Part shown: piece after piece, positions 11,374 through 23,109 of the stretch
Position numbering within the stretch: the stretch's first letter is position 1
Layout of the letters: each line of letters starts with the position of its first letter
DNA from: Aplectana chamaeleonis
Taxonomy: Eukaryota > Nematoda > Chromadorea > Rhabditida > Cosmocercidae
Assembly (NCBI GenBank): GCA_029168955.1
Contig: JAPDOI010000135.1
Span: 1,182,501 to 1,246,500, forward strand
Length of the DNA stretch: 64,000 bases
Direction: 5' to 3'
Notes under the pieces: generated by a model
Seen by the model: the letters and a program-made list of their open reading frames with translations, nothing else
Databases searched by the model: none
What the model was told of the DNA's origin: nothing
Translations under genes and position numbers: made by a program

Positions 11374-11800
11374 TATCGTCGTTGGGAGGCACAATATCAT
11401 CCATTCACATATTTAATTCAGGACAACTAGCTAGCAACAAGTATGCAAAGCAACGATACAAAAAACTTCTACACTTAATAACTAGCTATTTGGTCATCTC
11501 ACTTGAACACGCCCATTTTTCAGCGCCGCAATGACTCTTCTGATCTCGGAAGGAGAGAAACCCTGGGTTGACGTACTAAATAGAAGGCGGTACGGAAAAA
11601 TGGGCGAGGCCAGGGGCAATTCTATCCGAATTTCTCCGATTCCATCCGAATTATTGACCCTTCGGATAATGGTTCGATTCAGATGACGCCGATTTTGAAT
11701 TTCCCGGATATTGATTCGATTCAGAAAATGCTTTTTTTCGAATTTTCGGTCGGATATCCAAAAAGGAGCTATTCTAATACTATGTATAGTGGCGAAACGG
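11374..11800. repeat. Dispersed segment, copy 2 (empty site) plus ATCCGA repeat
   Basis: It matches 8745-8847 and 9123-9526 but lacks the 275-bp MITE. The junction is CTTCTACACTTAATAACTAG. From about 11600 it continues as the ATCCGA-rich family and ends near ACTATGTATA. Confidence 0.85.
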
Positions 11801-12580
11801 CTCCGGGGGATCGGCCTGCAACGCCCTTTCATTCCGTGGGGTCAGAACGAGTGACTTTTGACGACGTTAGCGGTAACCCGCAAATTTTTGCCTCGAAAAA
11901 ACCGAAGCGAGCTCCACGGAATACTAATCTCGCTATATTCCTCTCGCTGTCGCTAAACCCGTAAATTCTCGCCATAAGGGGTCTGCAGAGTTGATGTCGC
12001 GGCGTTGCTCGCAGCGACGAACAGCACTGGGTGATGTAATATCGATTACATTCGGCGAAGATGGCAACCGACGCGGAGTAAATGGCGATGAGGTGGCACC
12101 GCAGAGTGTATTGACGCCTCGACGGCCCTGCATGACTGCCAGCGAGCGGCAACCGACGCCGCGAGGATAATGCTTCAAAACATTTTTGTCGCCGCGTCAA
12201 GGTTGACGCTCGGCGACCACTCGCCGGTCTCAGCAACTCTGCCGACCCCTATAAACCTGTGTTGAATACCAATCTCAACCCGCGCTGGCTACACTGAATG
12301 CAGGGAGGCCGTTCCCACATCGTTGATCTAGTCTTCCCACGGAATGATTAATCCACGCTCTATGGCTGGTCGTCGACGGTAACCCCTAGTCGATCTCCGG
12401 GAGACCTTGTCAAGGATGATTTCGACCGCAGGAAGTGGGAGCGAGAAGTTTCCGCCCTCACCCGCTCCAGAAGATTTTCTTGATATGGATACTGAACATA
12501 TGATTTGCCCTTGATATAGGTTTCGCCGCCGTTCTCCATTACTTCTTCAGGTAAAAAAGCCAGAAAAATCATAATTACGT

Positions 12581-15493
12581 TCAGTAAACCTGAGTGGTAG
12601 TGGCGTGGACTGATGCTTTCGACGATGGGGCCCCATCTCTTTCTGCCAAGATCGAACAACAAACACACGAGTGATTGCACTGCTGCAAGGAGAACAATTT
12701 AGCTCTGGCCCTCCCGAGCATCGCCTTACAGTTCTGAATAAAGGGTGAATTACTTGGTTCGGAAATGAAAGTGGCGCAGCACAAGCTGTCACTGGAGGGG
12801 AGAACGAGCGATATTTCCTTTTCCTACTAGCCACTTGAGGACGAGGTAAGTGAGATGGCGTCCTCTCTTGTTCATTATCCTTTTCATTGTCATCTTCGTT
12901 ACATTCCATCTGAAATATATCGGGGCAGCGCGGTGATTCTTCTGAATGTGACCCACAGGTCCAAGTTCTGTATACGTCCACTTAGAATACCTTCACCGAA
13001 ACGGGTGGATCTTCTTCACAGACTTCAGGTTCCTCTTCTTCATATTCCTCCCACATAACCTGCAGATAATTCTACAAGTGATAGCTTCATTATACTCAGA
13101 CAAAAAGGAGCTCAACGCCCACCCAACTCGCCCACTTTCTCAAAGACACGTGATGAGCATGAGCTCGCCCCTCAATACGGGAGCTTCAATGTCGCGGGGA
13201 AAAGGGCGTGATGGTGCTTATCGTGCACCAAAAAAAAAAACGCTCAACGCCCATTTCCAATAGAACAATATGACGCACTCTTGAGCCAGAACTCAGATGT
13301 CGGCAATGCCGTCAGTTGAATTACCCCAGCCTTACGGCACCTGGTCCCGTTCAGGTGCTGGTGGCCACAGTTGGTGCTCAACGCACCGGTCGCGTCGCGT
13401 GTCAGTATACCTTAGACATAAAGGAGCTCCACGTCCACGCCAATTCGCCCTTTTTCCGGAGACAAGCGATAATCACGTGCTCACCCTCCCGACGAAAGAG
13501 CGCGTTTTACGCAGGAGAGAAAGGCGGGATGGTGACTATCACGGGCGAAGCGTGCACCCCAAAAAGAAGTTCGACGCCCACGACGCCCGCTTCCGAAGGA
13601 AGCAAACCACGCACTGTTGAGCCATGACTCAGATGTCGGCAATGCCGTCCAATGCCCCGTTCAATTACCCAAGTCTGTGATACTTATTCGCGACCATCCT
13701 CGCACAACCGCTCGCGGCTCCTAATGAGGTTCGGCGCATTAAGGCCTCGGCATAGTGGAAAATCTGCAAGCGAGCGACAGGGCGAGAAATGATGAAGGGT
13801 GGGGAGCACCACGCAGTTTGACCGCGCACGCGACCGCACCGCATAGGCTGCGACGGACAGGGGTGCGCAGAGTGCCTCGCCCGTCGCGAAATCGCAAACT
13901 CGCGGCGAAGCTCGCTGCGAAATTCGCGAAACGATTGTGAGTTTCAAGCGATTTTGCGAGTTACTAGCGATTTGCCGTTTCTCTGCTAATCTTTGCGATC
14001 AATTCACGATACTAATCAATCCTCATAGTATTCAACATTTCAACTCTGCCAGCACCATCATTCAAAGTTTTGAGAGCTATTTTGTTTATTTCGCGTGCAT
14101 TTTCCAACTATTTGTCATTTCCTGCGTCTGTTTTTATACAAGAACACTAGTGTTCAGCCGTGAATGGTGCAAACACCATCAGCTGTAGGTACTAATTTAA
14201 TTTTTTGTTTTCATTAGGGTAAAATGAACAAATATGCACAACGAAGATGGTTTGAGTCACACCCAGTTACGTCCAGGGAATAGAAAATTAGAAAAGCCAA
14301 CAGACAAATAGTGGAAACGACAGATTCCGAATCAAATCTCACCAAAGTAATGAAACGAAAGTCTCTAAATTGCATCCGCGCTCTAATCGAAATCACAAAC
14401 TGCGGGGATGCCTGCGACTCCGCCGCAAAATTTTCAACGCCACGCCCCCATTCGCTCGCTCGCTCGCAGACTTTCCACTATGTCGACGCATTTAACCCCA
14501 TCGCATATCAGTGCGGCGACCGCGTTGCATGTCGGCGTGCCGAGAACTTGGGCTCCAAGGCCGGTCCATAAAATTCAGAGCGGCTCGTTGCTCGGGCCTT
14601 TCAGATTAAGTGGCTTGTGTTGAGAACGGCTTGTTGCCCGGGTATTAAGTAGACACTCGTCCGCGACGCCCACTACCGCGGGCGATAAACTTCGAATTTT
14701 GGGCTCCACAGTCCCTATACCGCTGTAGACGCCGGCTTTTTAGCTGGGCGCTGAGGGCATTTTTGTCTGAGGCCTGTCTGAGTCTATACTCTTGGGCTCC
14801 ACGTCCAACCCATGAAGTTCAGAGGGGCTCGACGCTTAGGTCTTTCAGATTAAGCAACTTGTCTTAAAAACGGACGCCGGCATTCTAGCTGGGTGATGAG
14901 CAGCTCTTTGTCTGAGTAAGCGTGAGTGGTCATTACCTTCCAAATCCCTCTGTCTTTGGCGCTGTTCAGGAAGTTTAGCAGATCCATTTCACTTATCTTC
15001 ATACCCTCCTGAATAACGCGTTACGCACACTTATTGCTACTTGTCTGGTGTATAGTTTTGCCTACATCTATGATCTCGACGATCTTCTGAAGCTGGCGCA
15101 CACAAGCCCATGATATGAAACTATACACCGGAACTGTTCGCATGCAGTTGTATGGCGGTGGCCGCAGTGTCTCTGGTACATTCCCATTCCAAGCAGCAAT
15201 CTCGTCGTAGAGGACCTTTCCCTATTAAGTGTATGATCATGAACACTATTATGAATACACAACGTTTCGCAGTGTTTTGAACAGCAGCTCACCGTGTCCG
15301 CGTAATGCTGCAGACATATGCGTTTACGGGTAGTACGAAGCCTGGCAAATAGCTTCTTGCAATGACCCACAGCGCACTGCTTCAAATCCACCAGCAATGC
15401 CACCAAGATGGCATCGTTCGCTGAAGTTCGGCTGGTCATGGCTGGCAGCCCACTGGTGATATGTAGACAGACATGGCAGAAAAATCTAACCAT
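12581..15493 (-). CDS. Cys/His-motif nuclear protein, LIN-15-like (four-exon model)
   Basis: Exons are 15293-15493, 12991-13059, 12793-12909 and 12581-12733; all junctions are phase 0 and the model gives 179 residues. Donors and acceptors: ACG|GTGAGC, CTGCAG|GTT, AAG|GTATTC, ATATTTCAG|ATG, CCA|GTGACA (weak) and TTATTCAG|AAC. Exon 1 (67 residues) has CHVC, a hydrophobic VALLVDL stretch, CAVGHC and ICLQHY. This C-x2-C ... C-x2-HY spacing recalls the LIN-15A/B-type zinc-binding motif of nematodes (from memory). Exons 2 and 3 are very acidic (EEYEEEEPEVCEEDPP, EDDNEKDNEQE) and then carry RKRKYR, a plausible nuclear signal. Exon 4 has CNHSCVCC. Intron 1 (2.2 kb) is full of repeats. The last exon may be wrong: a protein-like frame (YIKGKSYVQYPYQENLLER followed by a GTGAGG donor) lies just downstream at about 12450-12550 and could be an extra exon. 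Confidence 0.5.
13084..13672. repeat. Two diverged 240-260 bp direct copies inside an intron
   Basis: Copy one (13090-13335) and copy two (13410-13672) share AAGGAGCTC.ACG, GGCG.GATGGTG and the end CAGATGTCGGCAATGCCGTC...TTACCC. They lie in intron 1 of the 12581-15493 model. They carry open frames on the plus strand with no protein-like character. Origin unknown. Confidence 0.7.
14548..14925. repeat. Degenerate repeat pair
   Basis: TTGGGCTCCA...CATAAAATTCAGAGCGGCTCG (14548-14640) is repeated with divergence at 14789-14870. The blocks GACGCCGGC.TT.TAGCTGGG at 14730 and 14876 form a second related pair. No coding is supported. Confidence 0.6.
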
Positions 15494-15960
15494 CTTCAGT
15501 ATTTCCGTCTAAATTATGGTGTTAGTGAGCGAAACTTCAAATGTGAATCACAGGCCGAGTGCGTATTTCAGATAAGTGGGTAGATGGGTAGATGGACGGA
15601 GGCAAGGCAGGCGTGGATGCAAGCAGGTCAATGCTATTAGGTTGATGCAAAAGTTTCCGGACTTTTCACGGCTTTCTTTTGTCAAGTCAATAAAAAGCAA
15701 TAAACCCACGGCTTTCAATAAAAAGCATTTATTTCAAAAACAAACAGGGCTTACTATACTTGTTATCCGAGGTAATTCCTCGGATAATGGATCGATTCGG
15801 ATAATGCCATTTTAAATTTAACGGATATTGGTTCGATTCAGATAATGCGTTTTTTCAAATTTACGGATACTGGATCGATTCAGATAATGCCATTTTTTCA
15901 ATGATTCGGATACGGATATCCGTCGGATAATTTCGGATCTCATCGGAACAAATCTCAGGC

Positions 15961-16028
<68 letters not shown>

Positions 16029-16466
16029 GACACACACACATACACACACATAGACACATACAGACACACACACATACACACACTTACACACACACATAGA
16101 CACACACACAGACAGACACACACACACACAGACACCCACACAGGGACAGACATACACACAGACACACACACACACAGGGACAGACACACACACAGGTACA
16201 AACAGGCACACACAGACACACAAAGACACACACACAGGAACAGACACACACACAGGGACAGGCACACACAGACACAGACAGACACACGTAGACACACACA
16301 GACACAGACAGACACACACACAGACACACACACACACAGACAGACACACACACACACAAACACACAGACACACGCAGACAGACAGACACACACACAGTCA
16401 CAGACAGACAGACACACACAGGGACACACACACACAGACAGACAGACACACACAGGGACAGACACA

Positions 16467-16510
<44 letters not shown>
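15961..16510. repeat. CA/TG microsatellite, about 550 bp
   Basis: A pure CA tract at 15962-16026 passes into an interrupted CA tract with GACA and GGACA interruptions, ending in a second pure tract at 16475-16510. All frames through it are open and give Cys-Val repeats or similar; these are not genes. Confidence 0.98.
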
Positions 16511-16519
<9 letters not shown>

Positions 16520-16570
16520 CTGAGTCAAGTAGTTGATATAAAAATGGACAGGTTTACTACATTCAACCTA

Positions 16571-16707
16571 AGGAGCTGAGCAGAGTGCCACCGCGGCGCG
16601 GCGCGGTCTGATGATGGAGAGTCGTATTGATAGATCGCCGCGATCTATCAATACGGCTCTCAATCATCAGGCCGCGCCGCGCCGCGGTGGCACTCTGCTC
16701 AGCCCCT
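16571..16707. repeat. 137-bp near-perfect hairpin
   Basis: The arms start AGGAGCTGAGCAGAGTGCCA and end with the inverse (TGGCACTCTGCTCAGCCCCT). They meet at GATAGATCGCCGCGATCTAT near 16639. Arms of about 65 bp differ at only a few sites. It sits inside the hAT-like element and is probably a separate MITE insertion. Confidence 0.9.
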
Positions 16708-17658
16708 AAAATGAACCGATTCTATCCGATTTATCCAATTTTATCCGGTTTTATCTGGTTTTATCCGGTTTTGTTCCGATTTTATCCGATTTTACGAAAA
16801 CTTTATCCGTTTTATCCGATTTTTATCCGATTTTATCCGAATTTTGACCCTTCGGATAATGGTTCGATTCAGATAATGCCGATTTTAAATTTCCCGGATA
16901 TTGGTTCGATTCAGATAATGCGTGTTTTCAAGTTTTCGGATATCGGGTTATCCGAATCTCGGATATCCGGTCGGATATCCGAAATGGGGTGATTCGGATA
17001 CTACGTATAGGGCTTACCCAACAAAATAGTTTCCATCACATTCAAGGAACCTTCGCCACCGACAGGGCAGATCATGAATTCCCTACGCGTAGAACTTTGG
17101 CTGTTTCGAGCCGAAGTATTCTTCTAAGGCCATTTTGACTTCGTCATCGTTAATGAACTGTTTTTCAACCAGGAAGTGCTGCATCGAGAGGAACAGATGG
17201 TAGTCGGAAGGGGCAAGATCTGGGCTATATGAAGGGTGAGAAAAAAAAAACTTCCCAGCCCATGTCCATCGCCCTGGGATGAACACTGTTCTCCTTTTTC
17301 ACGACAATGCTTGGCCACGCGTATCTTGGATAGCCAAACAGAAACTGCTGGACCTGGGCTGGAAGTTCTTCCTCGCCCTCCATACAGCCCAGATCTCGTC
17401 CCTTACGACAACCATCTGTTCCGCTCGATGCAGCACTTCCTGGATGGGAAACAGTTCACTAACGATGACGAAGTCAAAATGACCTTAGAAGAATACTTCG
17501 ACTTGAACAGCCAGAGTTTTACGCGTCGTGAATTCATGATCTGCCCAAACCAAATAGAACTTGAACCTGGGATCTTGAAAAAAATCATCTAATCAGTATT
17601 TCCAAAATTTCTGTGTCCGAAAAGCTCCTCTACTCGAATTTCTCAGAAAAAGCATGTA

Positions 17659-18468
17659 CCAGGTTGTTCAATAAGTTTTATCGTTCGATAAGAGAGGGCG
17701 TTGCCAACATCCTAAAACAATTTTGTTTTGTTGGAACGAAATCACATTCTAATGCGACTTTCTCAGCAACATTTGGAGCGTTTTAAAAATTATAAAGTGA
17801 ATTTTGTGCGTCGATTCATCACTATGGATGAGACTTGGGTCTATCATCATGATCCTGAACCAAAACAAGAGGCTATAGAGTGGTGTGAACCTGGTTGTTC
17901 GGCTTCGAAACGAGTTCGCGTCCGGAAATCGGCCAAGAAGGTTATGGCATCAGTTTTTTGGGATGCGAAAGGAATTTTGCTTGTGGATTACTTGCAAACT
18001 GGTAAAACAATCAATTCTGAATATTATTGCAACCTTCTGGACCAGTTGAAGGAGAAAATTCGTGAAAAAAAAACCGGTTTGCAGAAGAAAAAAAAATTTT
18101 CTTTAAGACAATGCACCATGACAGAAGAGCTTTTTGACAATGGCTAAAAGTCATGAATTAAAGCTCGAATTGTTGGAGCATCCACCGTATTCACCAGATT
18201 TGGCCCCCAGTGTCTTCCAATTGTGTTCAGAACTCAACAAATTTATGCGTGGTAAGCGTTTTTCATCAAATGAAGAGGTCGTAACGGCTGCTGAAGCGTA
18301 TTTTGCAGACCTTCCGAATTCTCACTCCAGGAATGCGATCCACAGATTGGAGGATCGTTGTAGCAAGGGTATTAATGTTGAGGAAGATTATGCTGAATAA
18401 TAAAGTGTATTTTGAACCATAAAATTGTGTTTTTCTTATCGAACGACAAAACCTTTTGAACAACCTGG
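17659..18468 (+). mobile_element. Deleted mariner element, TA duplication
   Basis: Inverted ends CCAGGTTGTTCAATAAGTTT and their partner (AACCTTTTGAACAACCTGG) are flanked by TA at 17657-17658 and 18469-18470. At 810 bp it is shorter than the roughly 1.3 kb of a full mariner; the region coding for the N-terminal DNA-binding domain is missing. Confidence 0.92.
17728..18400 (+). pseudogene. Mariner transposase remnant
   Basis: The frame from 17728 has the first catalytic region MDETWVYHHDPEPKQEA and the following VMASVFWDAKGILLVDYL of mariner transposases. The second catalytic region (DNAP) is present but shifted to another frame and followed by a stop near 18115. The third region reads YSPDLAPSVFQL, with Val in place of the expected catalytic Asp. 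The C-terminal part (18134-18400) is in a different frame. It is therefore inactive, by deletion, frameshift and loss of a metal-binding residue. Confidence 0.9.
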
Positions 18469-18631
18469 TAAAGTTCTAAGCCACTAATGACGGAAAACCA
18501 ACAAATGGTTATTTTGGCTTAGTTGTGGTGATTTGCACATGGTACCGTCAGTGCCACTACCATCCCATTAGAAAAAAGTGTACAATTTTCGGGACGATTA
18601 GACACTCACAAGGAAAATACTATTAGCCAAA

Positions 18632-18830
18632 CTGGCCACTCCAATTGAAATCTACTATTCTAGAATCATTTTTGATGTAGAGTTCGAATATGCCCTTCGT
18701 AGCTACCCAGAATCGCTCTAAAAAAATTATGGGTATGGGCATTTTTCTTATTTTCGTACCTATTTAACCCTCCAAAAAGCGCAGTAGCCTTACGAAAATC
18801 CGGAAATGGACCTCATAATCGTGTTCAGGG
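18632..18830 (+). repeat. Dispersed repeat, also at the window end
   Basis: It matches 63826-64000 in the same orientation (CGAATATG.CCTTCG.AGCT, CCCTCCAAAAAGCGCA, ACGAAAATCCGGAAA.GGACC). Nearby sequence (18890-18980, CCAGATTCGGGTTCAGCGCCC) recurs near 52797, and its neighbour block occurs inverted near 53010-53045. Non-coding. Confidence 0.75.
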
Positions 18831-20225
18831 CCCGAAAGAACCCCCCTTGGCGATATTAGAGTGAAAGCTATTTTTCCGAACTATGAGCCCCCCCCAGATT
18901 CGGGTTCAGCGCCCTAAATAACCCCCAGTTAAAGTTGTGAGCCGAATGCGAATTTTTTTCGCTGAACGCCCCAAAAATTTCCCGATGGTACCCTTACTTT
19001 TGTTAAGCAATAAAAGTGCCTTTTTAGGGATTCTCGGTTATTTAGGGAATTTCCAGCACGGTTCGTTTATTTACTGTCACAGACTTACAGCAACGACTAC
19101 ATGGTTTTCCAAATAGCCACGGGAAGTTGAAAGCAGTCCTTGGTGACAGAAATGCTGAAATTTTTGACGTCCCTTCACTTGGGCGAAAATACATTCCACT
19201 AGTTTGGGACCGAATTTTTTCAAAAAAAAAAAACGCTGGAAACTTGGTAATTTATGCACAAAACTTTTTTCAACGGCAGTTTTTCATTTTTAAACCAGAT
19301 TTTTTTCCCACACAAATTTCAACTTTTTCAGGAATTTTTTCACGTTTTCCTCGTTGTCCCGCTGGACAGTAACCGCTTAATCCCGACTTTCTGGAACGCT
19401 CCAAAAGAACCATCCCTGATCCACTTTTCATGCATAACACCATCTTGGAAAGCCATCAGGTCATCTACGAAACTCCGGCTTCGGACAGGATTTCATATCG
19501 GGAGGTTCTGGACTCGCCTGACACCTTCGCGGAAGGATTTTCGAGGGCTACCACAACTACTGACGCTCTTGTTTTTCTATTTAGCCGGCACTCCTTCATT
19601 ACTTTCATAATTCTTCTTAAAAGGGGCTAAGCTGAGGACATCAAAAAATGAACGGGAGGGGGTCGGACCGGAGAGAGCTTGCGTGACACCGTGGTTCGTA
19701 GCTTGATCGGAGGGTCTTAGACTAGCATAGTGCAGAAAGGGGGCATTTTCTCGCTGTTTTCGAATGACTCCTGGAACGAGCAAGGGCCAGAGCAGCTTAG
19801 AAGAAAAATCTCCAGAATCGGGAAATCTTGCCACGAGCCAACCTATTAGCCACTGCTCACGACCTTCCATGACTAAGGCAAGCAAATGCTGAATTTTCGA
19901 AAGAAAAGTTTAATTAGACTGATATCATTATAGGGAAACTCAACGTACGCACTGAATCTAGTCTGATTCCAACGCGAGGTCAGAGTCCTCCTTCGTCCAA
20001 CGGCGCAGGTCGTTAAGGCGCAATCTGGTTCCCTGAAAATTTCATCAATGAATCTGTCCAAAATTGTCGGGCAGAAATTGTTCAAAAGGGGGAAATACAA
20101 TCGACCCAGCTCTGCATTCGGAACTTTGTAGGGTCATGAACTAGCGATTCGTGCCTACCAGAACACTATTGAATTACAGTCATACAGGATCCAACGGGTT
20201 TGTGGCAGGTCACAATGAGGGTGCA

Positions 20226-20937
20226 AGACAAGACGTTGAAGCTAGGACTTTTTCTGGCGTCACCGTCTACCGTTACAGACAATCGTGGCGGGACCGCTTC
20301 GCCATCGATTGGCAGCAAGCCAAGAGAGCGAAGCGAATGCTCCAGACAATGACTTGCGACAGTGAATACGGGTGTTTGGGCCCCTTTTTTATTTGTCAGC
20401 AGCTTATTACTTATTCAGATTTCGATAAATCGAATAGACCATAAGTATAAGGCTGCAAAATGGACCAAAACAGGTTAGTGAGCGGAAAGTACACATGCTC
20501 AACAGAATGTACCTTCATTTAGCAAAAACACGGAAAGTGCACATGCTCAACAGAATGTACCTTCATTTAGCAAAAACAAAGTGATAACAAACTTGTGCTC
20601 ATCGTCGAAGAATACTTTTCTGAGTGAATTTTCGGTTAATTTAGGGTCACAGGCGTTAGCATCCTCATGCATCTACACACAATTGCCCGTAAATCAGTGT
20701 AAGAAACTCGAATCCATGTTAGGTACCTGCCAAGAAGAAGTTTTAGGCAAGCTGTTTCATTCTCAATCAACAGAACAGGTCTTCAAGAACCCTGCATTTG
20801 CTTTCGCGGCGGTTCGCTGCTCTTTGCTGTGTCTTGGCTTGCTGCCAGTGGATTTTCAGGTGGTCCCAAAACGATTGCCTGTAACGGTAGACGGTGACGC
20901 CTGAAAAAGTCCTAGCTTCAACGTCTTGTGGGTGCAA
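20226..20937. mobile_element. 712-bp foldback element
   Basis: CAAGACGTTGAAGCTAGGAC at the left recurs inverted at the right, and about 110 bp match. The two arms translate to closely similar peptides (EARTFSGVTVYRYRQS), but that follows from DNA identity and is not evidence of a gene. The interior holds a 48-bp tandem duplication at 20484-20580 (ACATGCTCAACAGAATGTAC). Confidence 0.75.
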
Positions 20938-21380
20938 GGACTCGTGAACATTCTGGCCCAACAATGACCTGCGAATTTTGGGAGGGCCTCGCCCATGAAA
21001 ATCGAAATTTTTTTTTAGAATTTTGGTCTCTTACGCCTCTTTCAAAGTTCGATCGACGCGCGACGCTAAGGGATGATAACCATGATCATCGATCCGTATT
21101 CAAAACATCCCATCGCGGCGATCAGAGGTGGAAGTGTAAAATAGGCCTTATTGAGGTGGTTTCATCGTTCCTGCAAAGTAGATTCTAATGCCCCATTGGA
21201 ACCGACATTCCGCTACGAGGAACGAGACAGTAAGACGAAAAACATTAATAAAAAGATTTTAAAAAATGAGCAAAACAGAACTCCTCTCGAAAACCCACAG
21301 TCAGTTGTCCAAACGAAATTGAATCCTCAGCCCAATAGTACGTCTTCGAAATTGTCGGGAAATGCTGATAGAGGTATTGC

Positions 21381-21555
21381 CTAAAAGAGGCAAGTGCTAT
21401 ATAGGAAAACTAAAAAGCATAAAGACAGAAAAAATTACAAACCTCGACTTCTCACTTCGCCTGAGAGCACAGAAACCTATGAAAGCAATACCGCACGCAG
21501 CCAACTCGACAGCGGCAAGACTGTAGATGCTTTTCTTGATGGCGGACGCCAGTGT
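21381..21555 (-). CDS. Possible last two exons of a membrane protein
   Basis: The segment 21456 to about 21555 reads STLASAIKKSIYSLAAVELA and then a hydrophobic stretch (ACGIAFIGFCAL), and ends at a GAA|GTGAGAAG donor. A 46-bp intron ending in CTTTTTAG leads to 21381-21409, which adds IFLYSTCLF and a stop in matching phase. The start is not resolved; no ATG or good acceptor precedes it. No family recognised. Confidence 0.35.
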
Positions 21556-22047
21556 TGAACTTCTTAAAGTTCACATTTAAACTCAAAAACTAAGAAACTA
21601 GAGAAAAACGGCACAGAAATGAAAAATGCGCTCCAATAAAAATCGGCGTTAAATGTGATGTGTACGCAATCACGGGTAGCCAAACATCTGCGCGCGGGTT
21701 TCAAATTCCCTTTATTCCACCTTGTCGTTTTCTCGCAACAATGCAAATCGAACTTGTTAGGAATGCGTGAGTTGTCTATTGATGTGTTTAGATTATATAA
21801 AATATTTTTTAGAACTTTATCAGGCTTTATAGGCACTATATTACATCATGAACGGTTCAGGAAATGGAATCTCGCGTGTTCCGCAGAATTTCCAACTATG
21901 CATATTTCTTATATCTAATTGCTGGCCTTCAAAGAGTTCACAAAAATTATAAACATGAGTTTCTATTAGAAAAAGAAAATACAAAAAAAGGAATGTGAAA
22001 TCTTTTTTTAACGGCAAAAAAAAGAACTGCAGGAAAATCAATAGATA

Positions 22048-22197
22048 TTCTCTGTTTCCGAGTGTGATTTATTTCCGTTCGTCGTGTGCGTCTGCGTGCG
22101 TACGCTGCGTCTCCTCCCCACGATTTCTCGCTGTCTCTACTATCGCTCCGCACAAGCGCGCGAGGGAACATAGATAATCTGGCTCGGAACTAGAGGA
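22048..22197. mobile_element. 150-bp MITE, TA-flanked (copy 1)
   Basis: Ends TTCTCTGTTTCCGAG and CTCGGAACTAGAGGA are inverted and flanked by TA. The GC-rich interior has CGCTGCGTCTCC and TCGCTCCGCACA. Two relatives lie at 47833-47972 and 59715-59869. Confidence 0.8.
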
Positions 22198-22781
22198 TAG
22201 CTAGAACTTCAATAAATTGATATAAAAAATGTGAAAAAAATTGTATAGTAGAATTAATAAATATTCCGCATTAATACTCATACTCTTCAAATTTCGACTT
22301 GGTGCTATCGCAGCAGGGGGGGGGGCTTCTGGAAGATGAAGGAAAACCCCGGGTACATGTTCTATTTGCGGCGGCACGGAAAAATGGGCGTGGCTAAGTG
22401 CCCCCCCCCTGCTCCTGTAGCACCCTGTCCTAATCGGAACGAAAGTACGTGCAGTTGCTTACAAGCTCACAATGGCTGCTACAGCATCAGCTCGAAGTTA
22501 ATGTGCTGGGGACATGTGCAATGGTGTTGGGACCACTTGCACAATCGGCACGGATCGTACTTACACTTTGCGTTCCTTGTCGTGGGTTGGCTTAAATTCG
22601 GTGTACTTATGTTATAACATGCGCGCACCGAGCTTGCGCCAACGAATAGTTAGGAACGAAAAACAGTGACTTTAATCGTGCTGGGACCACGTGGTACGAC
22701 ACGATTATCTTCGTACTGCGTGCTGCAACAGCGGTTGTCTGCAACTTTGGATCGAAATTTCTATCCGATAAGGTCAGCATT

Positions 22782-23060
22782 CGGTGCTTTTCTGGGCCAA
22801 ATTCCGGTCCGCAATTGCGTCTCGACCCGCTTTGCGTCCGTACGCGCTCGAGTCAGTCGAATTCCCAGCGCCAAAGCCGACTTGATGTGGCTTTTTTATG
22901 CAGTTCTCTCCTATTTTGTTTAGTTTCCAGTTTTCAAAACCCACTTAGAGTCGATAGATCGGCGGCTGCGGCACTGGAAACTCTTCCGGCTCGAAAGCGC
23001 GCGGCCGCAAAGCGTGTCGAGACGCGATTGCGGACCGGAATTCGGCCCAAAGAAGCACAG
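22782..23060. mobile_element. Palindromic MITE (copy 3)
   Basis: Relative of 8005-8283 with the same CCGGTCCGCAATTGCG arms. The right end CAAAGAAGCACAG is followed by TA at 23061-23062; the left end is mutated. It abuts the CTF8-like fragment. Confidence 0.85.
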
Positions 23061-23109
23061 TAGAAGGACATGTTATCATTCCGCACTTAATATACACGGT
23101 AGATTTCAG

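Larger units (their letters stand above)
15755..17009. mobile_element. hAT-like non-autonomous element, 8-bp TSD
   Basis: Ends are TATACTTGTTATCCGA and the inverse of TATACGTAGTATCCGA (13 of 16 match). The flanking 8-bp repeat GGGCTTAC is at 15747-15754 and 17010-17017, the duplication length typical of hAT elements. The interior has two ATCCGA-rich blocks, a long CA microsatellite and a 137-bp hairpin. No transposase frame. Confidence 0.75.
15637..17560. mobile_element. Palindromic mariner derivative, interrupted and 3'-truncated
   Basis: The left end GGTTGATGCAAAAGTTTCCG matches the left end of the element at 39227-39953. Its body is two inverted copies of the C-terminal third of a mariner transposase. 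The minus-strand arm (17083-17235) reads SPDLAPSDYHLFLSMQHFL and the plus-strand arm (17380-17555) reads SPDLVPYDNHLFRSMQHFL. The segment 15755-17009 is a later insertion. The right terminal repeat is missing: similarity stops near GATCTGCCCA at about 17550. Confidence 0.8.

Noticed and set aside
11829..12236. 135-codon and 81-codon minus-strand frames
   Set aside because: GC-rich sequence opens several frames; the composition is Arg/Ser/Pro-rich and no splice or family support was seen.
15818..16528. 236-codon and 176-codon minus-strand frames
   Set aside because: They translate a CA/TG microsatellite into Cys-Val repeats; all frames are open for trivial reasons.
20151..20964. Two frames on opposite strands coding for the same peptide segment, as if two related genes
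   Set aside because: They are the arms of one foldback element; peptide similarity follows from DNA identity.
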